Assembly: GCA_963989245.1 (NCBI GenBank)
Contig: OZ022341.1
Location: forward strand, 45,994,192-46,058,191
Direction: 5' to 3'
Source of the DNA: Nansenia antarctica
Lineage: Eukaryota > Chordata > Actinopteri > Argentiniformes > Microstomatidae
Length of the DNA: 64,000 nucleotides
The notes under the pieces are model-generated. The model was not told the DNA's origin. It made no database searches and saw only the letters and a list, made by a program, of their open reading frames with translations. The translations under genes and the position numbers were made by a program. This document shows, piece after piece, positions 37,037-50,728 of this stretch. How positions within the stretch are numbered: the first letter of the stretch is position 1; every line of letters starts with the position of its first letter.

Positions 37037-37609
37037 GTACTTTCTCTTAAGCTTTCACTTTTTTTTTTTTTTTTCTTTTGATAATTTGTAATATTCTACC
37101 CAACATCTACTGCCATTGATGGCAAAAGGCCATTGTGGTTGGGGTTTAGACATGTTGAAAGGCAGGTTTTTTGCAAGCAAACCTGATTTCAAGCAGGTTT
37201 ACTCTAGCTGCACGTCTGCCTTGTCTAGTGTGGGAGCAGTGCTATAGATGATGATATCTTCCATAGATACTGTAGATGTACCTTTGTAACAACAATATCT
37301 TTTCACATTATGTCATTTGCATAGATAGCGAACAATAAAGGCCCAAGAATGGAACTTTGCGGCACTCCAGTATCTATAGCAAGCATGTCAGAACCTTCAG
37401 CTATACTTTAAAGGCCTATATTTAACAATCTTTGCATCATTATCTCATGGTCAACAGTGTCGAACAACTTATACAATGAACAAAGCAGCACAATATTGTA
37501 TTATATTATTTAGTAAAGTGCTCTTATTATATCATAAGTGACTTTCATGGTCAATGTTGTGGTGCTCTGTTTCTACTGTTAAATCTCCTGTATCTCTCTC
37601 TCCTTTCAG
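37037..37609 (+). other. Possible 3' UTR intron of impg2 containing a LINE fragment
   Basis: A GT at 37037 (caag|gtactt) and a strong polypyrimidine acceptor at 37600-37609 bracket this segment. The stop codon would lie only 39 nt before the junction, short enough to escape the usual nonsense-mediated decay rule. Without RNA data the exon may instead run straight on. Confidence 0.4.
37295..37475 (-). pseudogene. LINE reverse transcriptase fragment
   Basis: On the minus strand the translation gives LFDTVDHEI followed after a stop by TGVPQSSILGPLLFAIYAND. F-D-T-V-D-H and G-V-P-Q-x-S-x-L-G-P-L-L-F are core motifs of Jockey/CR1/L2-type reverse transcriptases. Only about 60 codons remain. Confidence 0.7.
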
Positions 37610-38946
37610 AAACATGCCTTTGTCTTTGACTTGAGAAAGAGGAAAGTGTCTTCTGTTGCCACGGTGCTTCTGATGGACTTTGTAGAATGCTGAGAGATGA
37701 AGCTTAAAACTCTCTCTCTCTCTCTTTGAGGGGTAGTATGTTGTGGTCATGTGGATTGGAATGAGGACTTATTATGCAAGGTTTCACCAAGTCTATTTGT
37801 ATTATCAGATATTTTTCTAAATGTAGAGTGTAAATATTTTTGCATTGTTTTGTTATCAGATTCGTTTCTGTTAACTCAGTCAACCTATTGTTTTTATTTG
37901 CAATGATCAAAAAAGATAAATAGTACAAGAGTCAAACAACCAATAGATTCACCATACCTCCTCCTCACATAGATCTGTTGAAAAACATAATTTATGTTCT
38001 TAGCTTGTATGTTTGGGACCCTATCCTCCCCTGCATATGGTCTTCTCTCTCTTCAGTGCCTTCACTTGGTTCAGTTAGCATTTGGGGGTTTTGGGCCCGG
38101 AAACGAGGCTGGCAGGACCCTGGAAATTCACTGGATGTCACTGGAAGGCCACTGTCCTGCATGGAAAATATTGTGTGACAATATTTTGTGGTGTTTGGCT
38201 CAGAACTGGATATATCCTAGTAGTTTCATTTGCTTGAAAATGATCATTCTGAGTACATTGCAGATAGTTATTTGCATAGCAAGTGTCATAAAAAGAATAT
38301 TTAACTGTTGGATGTGTAGATATTGATAGCATGGAATGACTGTGATACTGTAGTATCAGTAGTAACCACTGGGCTATAGGCCTACCCAATGGCCCATATG
38401 AATGTTTCTCTGCAAGTTGACTCTATATTTGCAAAATGTGTTAAACAATATGTGTCATTGAACATTTGTGTGTACATAGAGAGAAAACATTGTTTTAATT
38501 GATCTTCCTCAAACACTTTTACTTCTTCACAACCCTCACCAAAACACTACCTTTTGTGTTTTGGTGCATTTCTACTTTTGTGCTACACTCAGCCACAGTA
38601 CAGTTTTCAAAGTGCACATAAATTAACTGCAACATATGTGGAGTTCAGTTTCCCTTTGCATTACTTATTTTCATAACTTAGATTTAGTAAGCATACAGTA
38701 CCGCAATCATTACAGTCGCAAGCCATTGCATAAAGCAGCAGTTGACTGTATTCCACTATTTATATGCCAGCGCAAAAGGGGTTAAATGTATTTTGTCTTT
38801 TGTTGATGTGTTTTGCAATGTGTTTTCTACATAAAGTAGTTGGGAAATCCACAGGACAATGAAGTAATGCTCTGTATTGTTTATGTTCATGGGTTAGACT
38901 AGACATTTAAATTCTGAAAGTTCTGACTAGAAATGTTCTTTTTTTT

Positions 38947-38952
38947 AATAAA
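38947..38952 (+). promoter_or_regulatory. Candidate impg2 polyadenylation signal (AATAAA)
   Basis: AATAAA preceded by a T-rich tract, about 1.95 kb after the stop. No closer canonical signal in an equally convincing setting follows the supposed last exon, but alternative sites are possible. Confidence 0.35.
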
Positions 38953-38959
38953 ATGGCAA

Positions 38960-41169
<2,210 letters not shown>

Positions 41170-41256
41170 TTGAATCCTGCTTTTGTGTGGGCATTGGATC
41201 CAGCCCAATATCAACTCAGAGATAGGTGATGACTGGGCTACAGACCCACAGCTATC

Positions 41257-43116
41257 TCTACTGTAAATGAATGCCATGTCCAGACTGTATTATCTGTAAG
41301 GAACCCCAGGTTGAACGGTAGAACAAGGTATGTCAACAGTGATGTCCTTGTACCTTTAAAATCTCACTGTAGCCAGCGTTATCTCCAGCCAATCACAGTT
41401 GCTCCCCAACCTATGAGTCTCACTAGGCCTATTAAGTTAGCTCTTACAAATTAAGATCCTTAATGAATAAAACCTTTGTTTTGAACGATTTTATTACTAC
41501 ATATAATTTGGATTTTCTATTCTTAACAGAGACCTGGTTAACGTCCAGTGACATCAGTGCTTTCGCTCAACTATGTCCCCCCAATTACATGTTTTTTAAT
41601 TCACCCAGACTCACAGGTCGTGGAGGTGGCCTTGCTGTGGCCTTTAAAAATCTTTTTCACTGCAGCCTTATCCCAGTGAAACCTTCTAGCTTTGAAGTAC
41701 TGATGTTCAAAGTTAAGTGTGATACCCCTGTTTGCTGTATTATTATATATCACCCTGCTGAACCAAAGAGTATTTTTTTTGTTGATTTCTCCTTTATTAT
41801 TCTTAACTATGACAAAATCATATTGGTTGGTGATTTTAATATGCACGTGGACGACCCTACTAACAGTCCTGCCTCAGAATTTTTAAGCATTTGTGAATCT
41901 TTTAACCTAAAGCAGCATGTATCTCTTCCTACACATGAATGAGGCCACATTCTTGACTTAGTTTTTACTATGGGTTTATCTGTTAACTCCCTCACCTTGA
42001 AAGATTACGTTTCTGATCACAAAACTGTGTTATTCGATATTTCTCTTCACGTAGCTGTTCCTTCCTCAAAACGTACAGTTCACTCATTTTTAATGAGAGA
42101 TCTGCTGTTCATTTTTCCTCTCTCTTCTCTGCTCATTGTAACAGCTTAACTCAGTTTCATGATGTAAATTACCTGGTTGATCAGTTTAATGCTCTATGTT
42201 CATCAGTTTTAGATCACATTGCTCCCATTACGGCAAGGTCAAGGCGTCAGTCAAATCCATCACCTCCAGAGAATGTAGAGTCTGCCGCCTTTGACACTGT
42301 TGATCATACCATCTTGCTGGATAGCCCTAAAGCATTGGGTCGGCATAGATGGAACTGGCCTCAGATGGCTTTCCTCATATCTCACAGAGAGATCGTTTAG
42401 GGTGACTATTGATGATTTTGTCTCATCATCAACTCATATGTTATGTGGGGTCCCACAAGGTTCAATCCTTGGTCCCATGTTGTTCAGTCTGTATATGCTC
42501 CCCCGTGGTCATTATTTGTTAATATAAGACTGTTGATAACCATTGTTATGCAGATGACACCCAGCTTTATGTTTCTTTTAAATCTGACGAGCTTAAACAC
42601 TTTTGGTTTTTGGGCCAGACCAAACTGCAAACAGTATTTGGCCATATCTCTGGAATTGAACATATAAAACCTTCTGCTAGAAATCTTGGTGCTAGAAATT
42701 TGAACTTTGACCATCACATCAAGAAATTGGTTCAGTCTTGTTTTTTCCAACTCAGAAACATTGCCAAAATCAGATCAGCACTGCCTAAGAATATTATAGA
42801 GCAAATCATCCATGCTTTTATCTCTTCCCGTTTGGATAACTGTAACTACATTTTTTCTTGCTTGAGTGAGTCCGCAATTGCTCGACTCCAACTGGTTCAG
42901 AACGCAGCTTTTACTGTTGTAGCTCCAACATTATGGAATCGCCTCCCCCTCACTGTCAGGTTAGCTGGGTCTGTACCACTTTTTTAAACATGTTTAAAAA
43001 CCCACTTATATAGGATGGCGTTTTTATAAGTTGTTTTCTCTTTTTTACTTCTGATATCTGTATTGATTTTTTTTTTACAAATAAAGTAAAGTAAGTAAAG
43101 TAAAAGTAAGTTATCA
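41257..43116 (+). mobile_element. L2/Rex-like LINE with internal deletions, bounded by 36-bp direct repeats
   Basis: An endonuclease fragment (41463-41942) carries FLFLTETWLTSSDISAFAQL and ILVGDFNMHVDDP, and after a stop continues with the catalytic S-D-H. Reverse transcriptase pieces follow: FDTVDH with GVPQGSILGPMLF (42280-42527), an A-D-D-T-Q-L-Y segment near 42553, and NFDHHIKKLVQSCFFQLRNI (42700-42950) ending in LWNRLPL. Large parts between EN and RT are missing. The 3' end is an AGTAA-type repeat at 43080-43110. The 36-bp sequence starting GATAGGTGATGACTGGGC is present on both sides (41221-41256 and 43117-43152). Confidence 0.85.
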
Positions 43117-43152
43117 GATAGGTGATGACTGGGCTACAGGCCCACAGCTATC

Positions 43153-43548
43153 AGAGCCTAGTAAATCTATGAATTCCCTCTGTTTTATACCGAACGGTTC
43201 CAACTCGCATGGGCCTGAACAACTCACATTTTCTTATGCTGTTGCCATGGTCAGGATTGAATTAGGGTGCATCTTAAAGTGCTTAGAGGTTTGGAAGCCC
43301 TTGGAGAAGTGGGTGTGAAGCCCCTAGGCCCTCTCTACGGGTCCCCCACCACCAACTCCTCTTTCATAACATTTCTTCATTGGCTTTTTCTTTGTCTGAT
43401 ATTTAACAGTGCAGAAAAGTAAGCTTTGTGAGGCAACACGTGACTGGGCTTCTGCTCTCTTTTTCTTTGCACGTGCTTGCACCATGTAGAGTCAAGGTTA
43501 CCGGTACTTTGCCTGGGGCAGCAAAATACATTGAGATATTCACAATAA

Positions 43549-43582
<34 letters not shown>

Positions 43583-44080
43583 TCTGTATGTGAGTTTATG
43601 TGTATTGTATGTGTGTGAGTGTGTTTGTCTGTGTGTGTGCTACTGTCTGCATTTGTATGTAGGTGTGTTTATGCATACTTTGTGTACTTTGTTCTTTGTA
43701 CTTTGTATTTGTGTGTATGTGTGTGTGTGTTTGTGTGTATGTGCAGCATGGTTTCAGTTGACACTGTGCCTTGTCTGTCACTCATCTCTGAGATCTTTGG
43801 CTATAGAAGTGGTGAGGATAGGAGGACTGCTAGAATAACAGATTTCTCCCTCCTCTGATGATGGAAGTGTTGAGAAAAGTACTGTTGTCACCACACACAC
43901 GCTGATGAACGTTAAACAACTCCACGTCAAGACTTATTTCACTCAGTCCCATCTCAAAATTGAGAAAAAAAATCTTTTTTTTAAGCTTTAAGGACATCAG
44001 GAAAGAACATTAAAAGTAGTATTTTGATCTGTAAAGGGATTTCTTTTTCCATTGCAAAATAAGTGGTAAGGGTCAAAGGG
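43153..44080. other. Intergenic DNA with (GT)n tracts
   Basis: No gene. (GT)n at 43550-43580 and looser GT-rich sequence to 43745. The ORF at 43428-43838 is a product of this repeat. Confidence 0.5.
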
Positions 44081-44087
44081 AACTATA

Positions 44088-44208
44088 CCAGTGGAGACTG
44101 GTGGTGGTAGAAATCAAAAGAATGGCTCGCGTGTTTGAACCCATTTCTCATTCCATTCCATGCATTACAATCCTGTCCTCTGATTTCTTTCTCCACCAGC
44201 CTGCCCTT
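44088..44208. mobile_element. Short hAT-like MITE
   Basis: About 120 bp with imperfect inverted ends (CCAGTGGAGACTGGTGG on the left; CCACCAGCCTGCCCTT on the right) and a 7-bp direct repeat AACTATA on both sides (44081-44087 and 44209-44215). The CAGTG start and CTGGTGG stem suggest a hAT-derived palindromic element. Confidence 0.65.
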
Positions 44209-44219
44209 AACTATAGAGC

Positions 44220-46680
44220 CTTGTGTAATTGTGGACCCTCATCCGTTTTTTAAAGATATTTCTGATGTGGTGGTCTTTGCTTGAGTTGGGTGTGAGCGTC
44301 CCGAGTCCCTAATGCAAGTCTGTTTTAAGATGATAGAGCAGGGATTATACAGTGACTTTCAGGGGAAATCAAAGCACAAAGCGATACGAAAACACAAGGA
44401 TTAAATGTCATCATTATCATCGTTGTATTGTTTTATGAGTGTACAAACAAAACATAAACCTGACCTGTTTTGGATGAAAACGTTTTTTGGACTGATTCAG
44501 CCTTGACTTTTAAGACTATTTTTTTTATATAAAAGTCTGAGATAATGTGAAACTAATGCTCTTGTCAAGGGGGGAATGGCACCCCATTGGCTACGGTAAG
44601 TGACTGCAGATCTGGTGTGCTCCCTTGAAGTCGTTTCATTGAAAAAACTACACAGAGACTCTGGCGTGATCCGGGCCTTCAGAGAAGGCGGTAATGGTGG
44701 TGGCGGACGCCCAAGCAGGAGAGCATCGAGAGTGTCCCACTCTGTACGTTCCAGATTTCCAATGCACTGCTCATTAGTAGTAAAGGGGGAGGGTTGGGGA
44801 AGTGTTGATCAATTAGGGGGTTTGTTTGAGATGACCTTATATTTACTGAAAGCGAAATGTGACATTGTTTGAAAACCTGATTGACAATAATAATTTAGAA
44901 ATGTACGTGGTGGGGGGTGTATGGAGGGCCACACTCAGGGCATTGTTCTGGTACTACTAATACAGTTTTATTGCTGGATCTCCAAAATAGAGAGAGAGTG
45001 TGTGTGTGTGGGGGGGGGGGGGGGGAGCATATCAGAGCAGAGTGCAGATGAAGCAATTTGAGACAGATTGACTGTGATAACTGGAATTTCCCTCCAGCGG
45101 GCACAGCTGACTGATGTGAGGTGCAAGGCAGCAGGGGACCGCTTCAATGGAGCAAAACCATACCAAAACCATACCGAAACCATACCGAAAAAAGCAGAAG
45201 GGGGAATGAGATGGAGAGTTATTGTCAAATAGACAGGAATACATTATGATCACCAACTTATCTAGCACAAAGAGGGGAAGAGAGGGGCTGCAAATATGGA
45301 AGCTGTTGCTCTTAAGAGAAAGCTGAACCAAATGACTTGAGATAGCACTCTTATCACAAAAGGCAGGCTTCACAAATTACATAATCATTTCAAGCTGCAC
45401 GAGAGGACAGCTTGAACACTTAAAACAGTGTCCTCAAAATCTGCAACAATAAAAAGCGCCAATGACGATTTTTTCCTCATACCTTTTCCAAGGGCCTGTT
45501 ATTATTGGATGAGAGGGTCATGGCCTATAGAAGGATTTATCGTATTTTCAATAGAGACACGACTCCTCTTTTGCCAACAGTATGGCTGAGAGGCTGCTCC
45601 AATCTTTTGTTGGAGGTGGGTTTAATTATCTTGGTGTGAGTTTTTCCCCCTTGAAAGCAAGTATTACAACTGCCTACCTGTGGGACAGTGTGTCAGAGTT
45701 TGACATTTCAAACCCTTTTTAAGGGCAGCATGATTTTATTTTATTTTTCTTTGATTGGATCAAAGAAACCCCTCAGGCTTCAAATCAGATTCAGAACAGG
45801 CTGGGTTTAGATAAGGGGACTCCTAATAGAAACCACATTGAGCTGAGGGGAACGACAACATGGCACTGCGCTTTCGCTTGAAAAGCAGTGACGCTCGCTC
45901 ATTGGCAGAGTCCACCTTGTAATACCACAGTCTACCCAGATAAGGTAACAGAACAGCCAGTATTACTGCCTCCCAGAGTAAATGTTTATTTCCATAGTGA
46001 TTACATTTCCATACCCGGACGGATGGAAAGTTTGTTTCAACATTTTTAATGAACTCCTCAGCTGGGTTGTGTCAAATGTGTGAAAAACTTGATCCCGACA
46101 GTCAAACAGAGTACAGAGCGGCTATTTTGGTTTTTCCAGCATGATTTTCTGATTGTTTTGGGGGGGAAAATGGGTATTGAATTATTTGGATCATTTTTGG
46201 TTTTTTCTGTCCATTTTATGGATACAGTGGAAAGCAATGTTTGACAGAGTTAATGGCCTATTGATACAGAGTACTGAACATAAAGCATCCCACTTCAGTT
46301 CTGTGACATAGCCATCACTTCCATCTTTGGCCATGGCCTCCACAATCTGCCAGACTGCTGTTTGCTTACTGAAGGTCAATGGAGGATCATTAATTCTGTA
46401 AGCACTTTAAAGTGCCTAGTAATGTTGTGCCTCCAGGAATATTGTTCAGGGCTTGTTTAAACAAACTGATGTATTGAGTTATAAAGAAAAGTAATGGCTG
46501 TTTATGAGGCTATTTTGTCTATCCACATTTTAAGTTAGTGACACACATTAGCAATAGAATCTGTATTCATCCAAGAAGACACAGAGCAGTGCAATGGACA
46601 GTGCATTTTGCTTATGTTTTTTGGCACCTAATGCAAGCACCTTAAAAGGTAAACTCAACCAGATTAAATCATAGTAAACA
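44220..46680. other. Intergenic DNA without identified gene
   Basis: Only simple features: (GT)n plus a G run at 45000-45025, and repeated ACCATACC(A/G)AA units at 45159-45190. No transposon ends or coding exons recognised. Confidence 0.45.
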
Positions 46681-46689
46681 CAGGGGAAA

Positions 46690-47282
46690 AACTGTCAGGC
46701 CTACTACGACTTATCAAGAACACTCTCCAGGAGGTAGGCTTGAATGTGCCAGAGGCTACCATCTGCCGAATATGTCACCAGGCGAACTACAGAGGTTTCA
46801 CTGCAAGGTGCAAACCACTAGTTATCCTCAAAAAGGATGGTCAATTACAGTATACAAAAAAATACCTAAAAAGCCTGCAGATGTCTGGACAGGGGTATTG
46901 TGGACAGATACAAAGATGTATTATTGTGATTATTATATTATTCTTATAGTGATTGCAAGTTGAAGATTTGGAGAAAAATGGATCTGCCCAAGATTGACAG
47001 CATAGCACCTTATTGGTGAAACATGATGCAGGGGGTATTCATGTTAGGGCATGCATAGCTGCCACTAGAGCTGGCTAACTTCATTGATAATGTAACTGCT
47101 GACGAGAGTGTAGAGAAGTGAAGTGTACAGAAACATCTTGTCTACTCAAATAGAAGCAAATGGCTCCAAATGTATTGGCTGGCACTTCATCATAAAGTAA
47201 CACAATGAACCAAAATATACTGTCATAGCATCTAGAGAGTTTTTCGGAGCCAAAAAGTGACTGTCCAAGTCAATCTTCAGAT
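46690..47282 (+). pseudogene. Tc1/mariner transposase relic
   Basis: The translation shows NYRGFTARCKPLV and TKKYLKSLQMSGQGYCGQ. Further on come nucleotide stretches typical of fish Tc1-like genes (catgatgcaggggg, aactgctgac, gaagtgtacagaaac). Many stops and frameshifts are present, and no terminal inverted repeats are seen. This is an old, inactive copy. Confidence 0.65.
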
Positions 47283-47345
47283 TTAAACTCACAACCTCCC
47301 AATCTCAGGGTGGACACTCTAACCACAAGGCCACTGAGCTGGTCT
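47283..47345 (-). mobile_element. tRNA-like SINE head fused to the Tc1 relic
   Basis: On the minus strand it reads CAGCTCAGTGGCCTTGTGGT, then AGAGTGTCCACC and GGTTGTGAGTTTAAATC. These are A-box and B-box like elements at tRNA spacing. The tRNA-related part ends where the Tc1-like sequence stops at about 47282. The SINE body is not recognised. Confidence 0.55.
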
Positions 47346-48272
47346 GAAGTTGTACAGGGGAATACATGCATGTATGTATATTAACCATTACCCCATATCA
47401 TTATGGCTCCTATAAGGTGATAGTTGTAGTTGTAGTTGAGTATCATTCAATGTCTTCACAGTGAGGCATACTGTACAGTACAGTCAAATGAACAGGCTAC
47501 ATCATGTCCTTGATACAGTACATGGCCTGGAAGACATTGGATATCTTAATTTGAAGTCCAGGCTTGAAGTCAAATGGTTTTAATATCGTTAAATATAGTT
47601 TTAAATAATTAATTGAATGGATTGTTTATGCAGAATGACGTCTATACCATCCATTCACAAAACCCTTAAGCATGATCTCTAAGTCATAACTAAACCACAA
47701 AGCTTTAGAGATCTTTAACTTAAGATCTAAAATCATGTAGGGAAGCTTAAGCTTATTTATGTACTGTAGAAGTGGGGATTTTGTCAACTCTATGCATCAC
47801 TGGGTGGTTGATAATATTGAAATGAACCCAAGTATGGGGTATGAAAGGCAATTTGTGGGTTCTAGAAATAGCGCTGCCACCACTTTTTTTTTACCGGGGT
47901 TGGTCCGGGAAACATGTCACATGGATGAGAATTCATAAAGCACACCAGGGTTTGGTAATAGAAAATACAATGTTCTTTATTTGACAATATATGTAAAATT
48001 CATGTAACATAGCTGTTTGGACAGGGCATAGACCTGAATTTATGGAGCTATTTTAGTTTGTATTTGACAGATTGAATTGAATCTGAGCACAAACTGAATT
48101 GTATTTGACAGATTTAATTGTATTCAATTCAGTTTTCATTATTTTCATTCAGTTTTCAAATTCAGTTTCTCTAAATACAATTCGGTTTTTCTCAAAATAC
48201 AATTCAGTTCTCAAAATACAATTCAGTTTTTCTCAAAATACAATTCAGTGTTAGAGGCACTCATCCGGGGAC

Positions 48273-49553
48273 TTGATTGATTGATTGAAAACTTTATTAG
48301 AATGTTTGCAGAAGTAGGTACATGAAAGTACATATTACATACAAGGTCAACTAAAAGGATAAAAACCCAAGAAAGCCACTGGCTTATTTCAATTGGGGTC
48401 CTTGATTTTCAATTCATCGTTACATGTAAGACAGACATAAGAAAAAAACTAGTACTATCTACAAGATAATACAGACAAATAACTATTACTATCTACAAGA
48501 TAAACGTACATCCATCATGGGAAGAACAATACAACAAAACATAAGGTATCGGGTAGGACAGGTGGGGACATACACCACAGGTGGGGGCGGGGGACAAAAC
48601 ACAAAGTATGTACAGTGGGTAGTTCGGGTCTTTTAATCTGATTTTTGTTTTTGTTTTTGTTGTTTTAGAGGGTCCAGTTACGGATTGCAGCCTCCTGTAA
48701 ATGTTTTTTGAGAGTGGTTTTGAAGGTGGGCAGTGTTTTGCACTCCTGTAAGATTATAGGAAGGGCGTTCCACATTTTTACTGCATAGTTTGCAAACGAG
48801 TTTAACCCCTTGTTTGTGGTGCAACGCGGTTGAACGTGGTTCGTGGAGCTTCCTCTGGTGTTGTATGTGTGGACGTTGTTCACTTTTTGGAAGTATGTTG
48901 ACAGGTACTTGGGTGTCTTTGTGGTGTAGTGTATCTTGAAGACCAGGCCCAGTGCAAGCTGCTGCACTCTGTCAACTACTCGTAGCCAATCAAGGCTCAA
49001 AAAATGAGCAGCGGTTAGATGTGTCCTAGGGTTGAGGCCTAGCAGAAGCCTAACCAGTTTATTTTGGGCTGTCTGGAGTCTTGTTTTATGGGCCTTTGTG
49101 GTTCTATAGTACCATGATGTTACGGCATAGTCGAAGTGACATTGAATGAGAGCTCCTGATAGGGTCCTCAGTGTGTTTTTACTGACAAGTGAGGATATCC
49201 TGTACAAGAATCTAGTTCTATGGTTCACTTTTTTGATTACTTTTGCTGCCATTTTATCTCCGGAAAGATTTGCCTCTAAGATGGAGCCCAGGTATGTAAT
49301 ATCCTCTTTTCTTGTGATATTAATGTTACCCACTTTTATTTTAAAATTTTCAGCCTTTCTGAGTTTAGATGGGGATCCGTATAGGATGGTTTCAGTTTTA
49401 CCTAGGTGTATTGATAGTTTATTGTCAGCTAGCCAGATGCAGATTCTACTCAGTTCAGTGCTTAGCGCTTTTTCCACCTGCAATATGTCCCTGTCAGAGA
49501 CCAGCAGAGCCGAGTCATCCGCGAACAGGAACAAATTGCAATCACATGCTGAT
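48273..49553 (-). mobile_element. 5'-truncated LINE (Rex/Jockey-like) inserted in the left arm
   Basis: The 289-residue open frame 48665-49534 starts within the polymerase active site (FLFADDSALLVS). It continues through the thumb region to a typical C-terminus with LWNALP-like MWNALPIIL. The 3' end on the minus strand is a (TCAA)n tail (48273-48290). The uninterrupted right arm shows the empty site as CGGGGACTC; here GAC occurs on both sides of the insert. Truncation at the RT active site is the usual result of incomplete reverse transcription. Confidence 0.85.
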
Positions 49554-50199
49554 GACTCTGGGCTAGGTAGAATAATAGAGCACCGATTCTAATCCCTCCC
49601 ATCCGAATTCATAAGAGCAACGCATCCGGGTACTTTGTTCTCCCGTCATGTCCACGCCCCTTTTTGGGTGATAGAAGTGTAGAAGTTTGACTGGCGGTCA
49701 ATGGTCTGGTCTTTGCTACTTGAATCCGATAAAATAAGAAAACCGTAGTGCTTTTTAGATATTAAGAGCCCAAATCCGATGGCCAGTTAGGCAAACTATT
49801 ATATAGTGTTGTTGCCAATCAATGATCGGCGTCGTTATATAGAGAAAATTGATGAAATAGGGGTTGATTCATCAGAGCAGTCATATGTCATCTCCCTGTC
49901 ATCAGGGATGTGTAGTTCTTCATTTGATTTGCCGTGTAAATCCCCAGATGAGAGTGTTACATTCGTTTTCTTAAGATAGGATAATGAATAAATCTGTTCA
50001 ATGGGCATTTGCCAAAGTAGGGTTAGGGTGATTACTGTTAATCAGTATTTAGCCAGTATGGTGTATATGAAGATGTTATAGCTAGCTACGATTTATCATG
50101 AAAATAATTAACAGCAAGCTAGATCCAAAACTAGGGCCGGTGGAGGAGGGCAAGAGTCACATTGGACAGACTACCAAACAGAAAAATAAAGTGTCTTAA

Positions 50200-50306
50200 T
50201 TCAGGGCTCTCAAGTCTCACGCATTGGGCGTGAGACACGCATTTCAACCCGTTCACACGCCGCGTGTGTCTTACGCCCAATGCGTGAGACTTGAGATCCC
50301 TGATCT
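50200..50306. mobile_element. Near-perfect palindromic mini-element (about 105 bp)
   Basis: The left arm CAGGGCTCTCAAGTCTCACG... and right arm ...CGTGAGACTTGAGATCCCTG pair over about 37 bp with two or three mismatches. TCTTAA occurs on both sides. The same end sequence (GAGACTTGAGAGCCCTGA) is seen at 61990-62007. The TTAA core could indicate piggyBac-type insertion, but this is not certain. Confidence 0.7.
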
Positions 50307-50728
50307 TAACGACAGCAAAAGTGATGGATGTCAGAAATACATTACCTGGAGATTCAATAAGGTACTTTTATATGACAGGATATGGGTTAGGGTTATGACC
50401 AGTGATGCCGGTAACGCGATACTAAGTATCGCGATACTCTAATCTGATTACTTTTCCCAGTAACGAGTATTCTATCGCGATACTATTTCCAAATCAGTAA
50501 TCTGATTAAAGTTACTTATTCGAGTGACTGTGCGTTACTATTGCGTTACTACCTCATAACTTAGGCTAAATGCAGTATTTCTTTGTAATGTTCGATAGTA
50601 AACAAACATTTATTGCTTTTCTCGCGTCTTGGGGAGTGACGTCAGTGATCACGTTTTCAACACGAGGTGCAGCAGAATCGCTCACGTGTATCACCACGCT
50701 GATTGCACAGTGTAAACAGAAGCGTATA

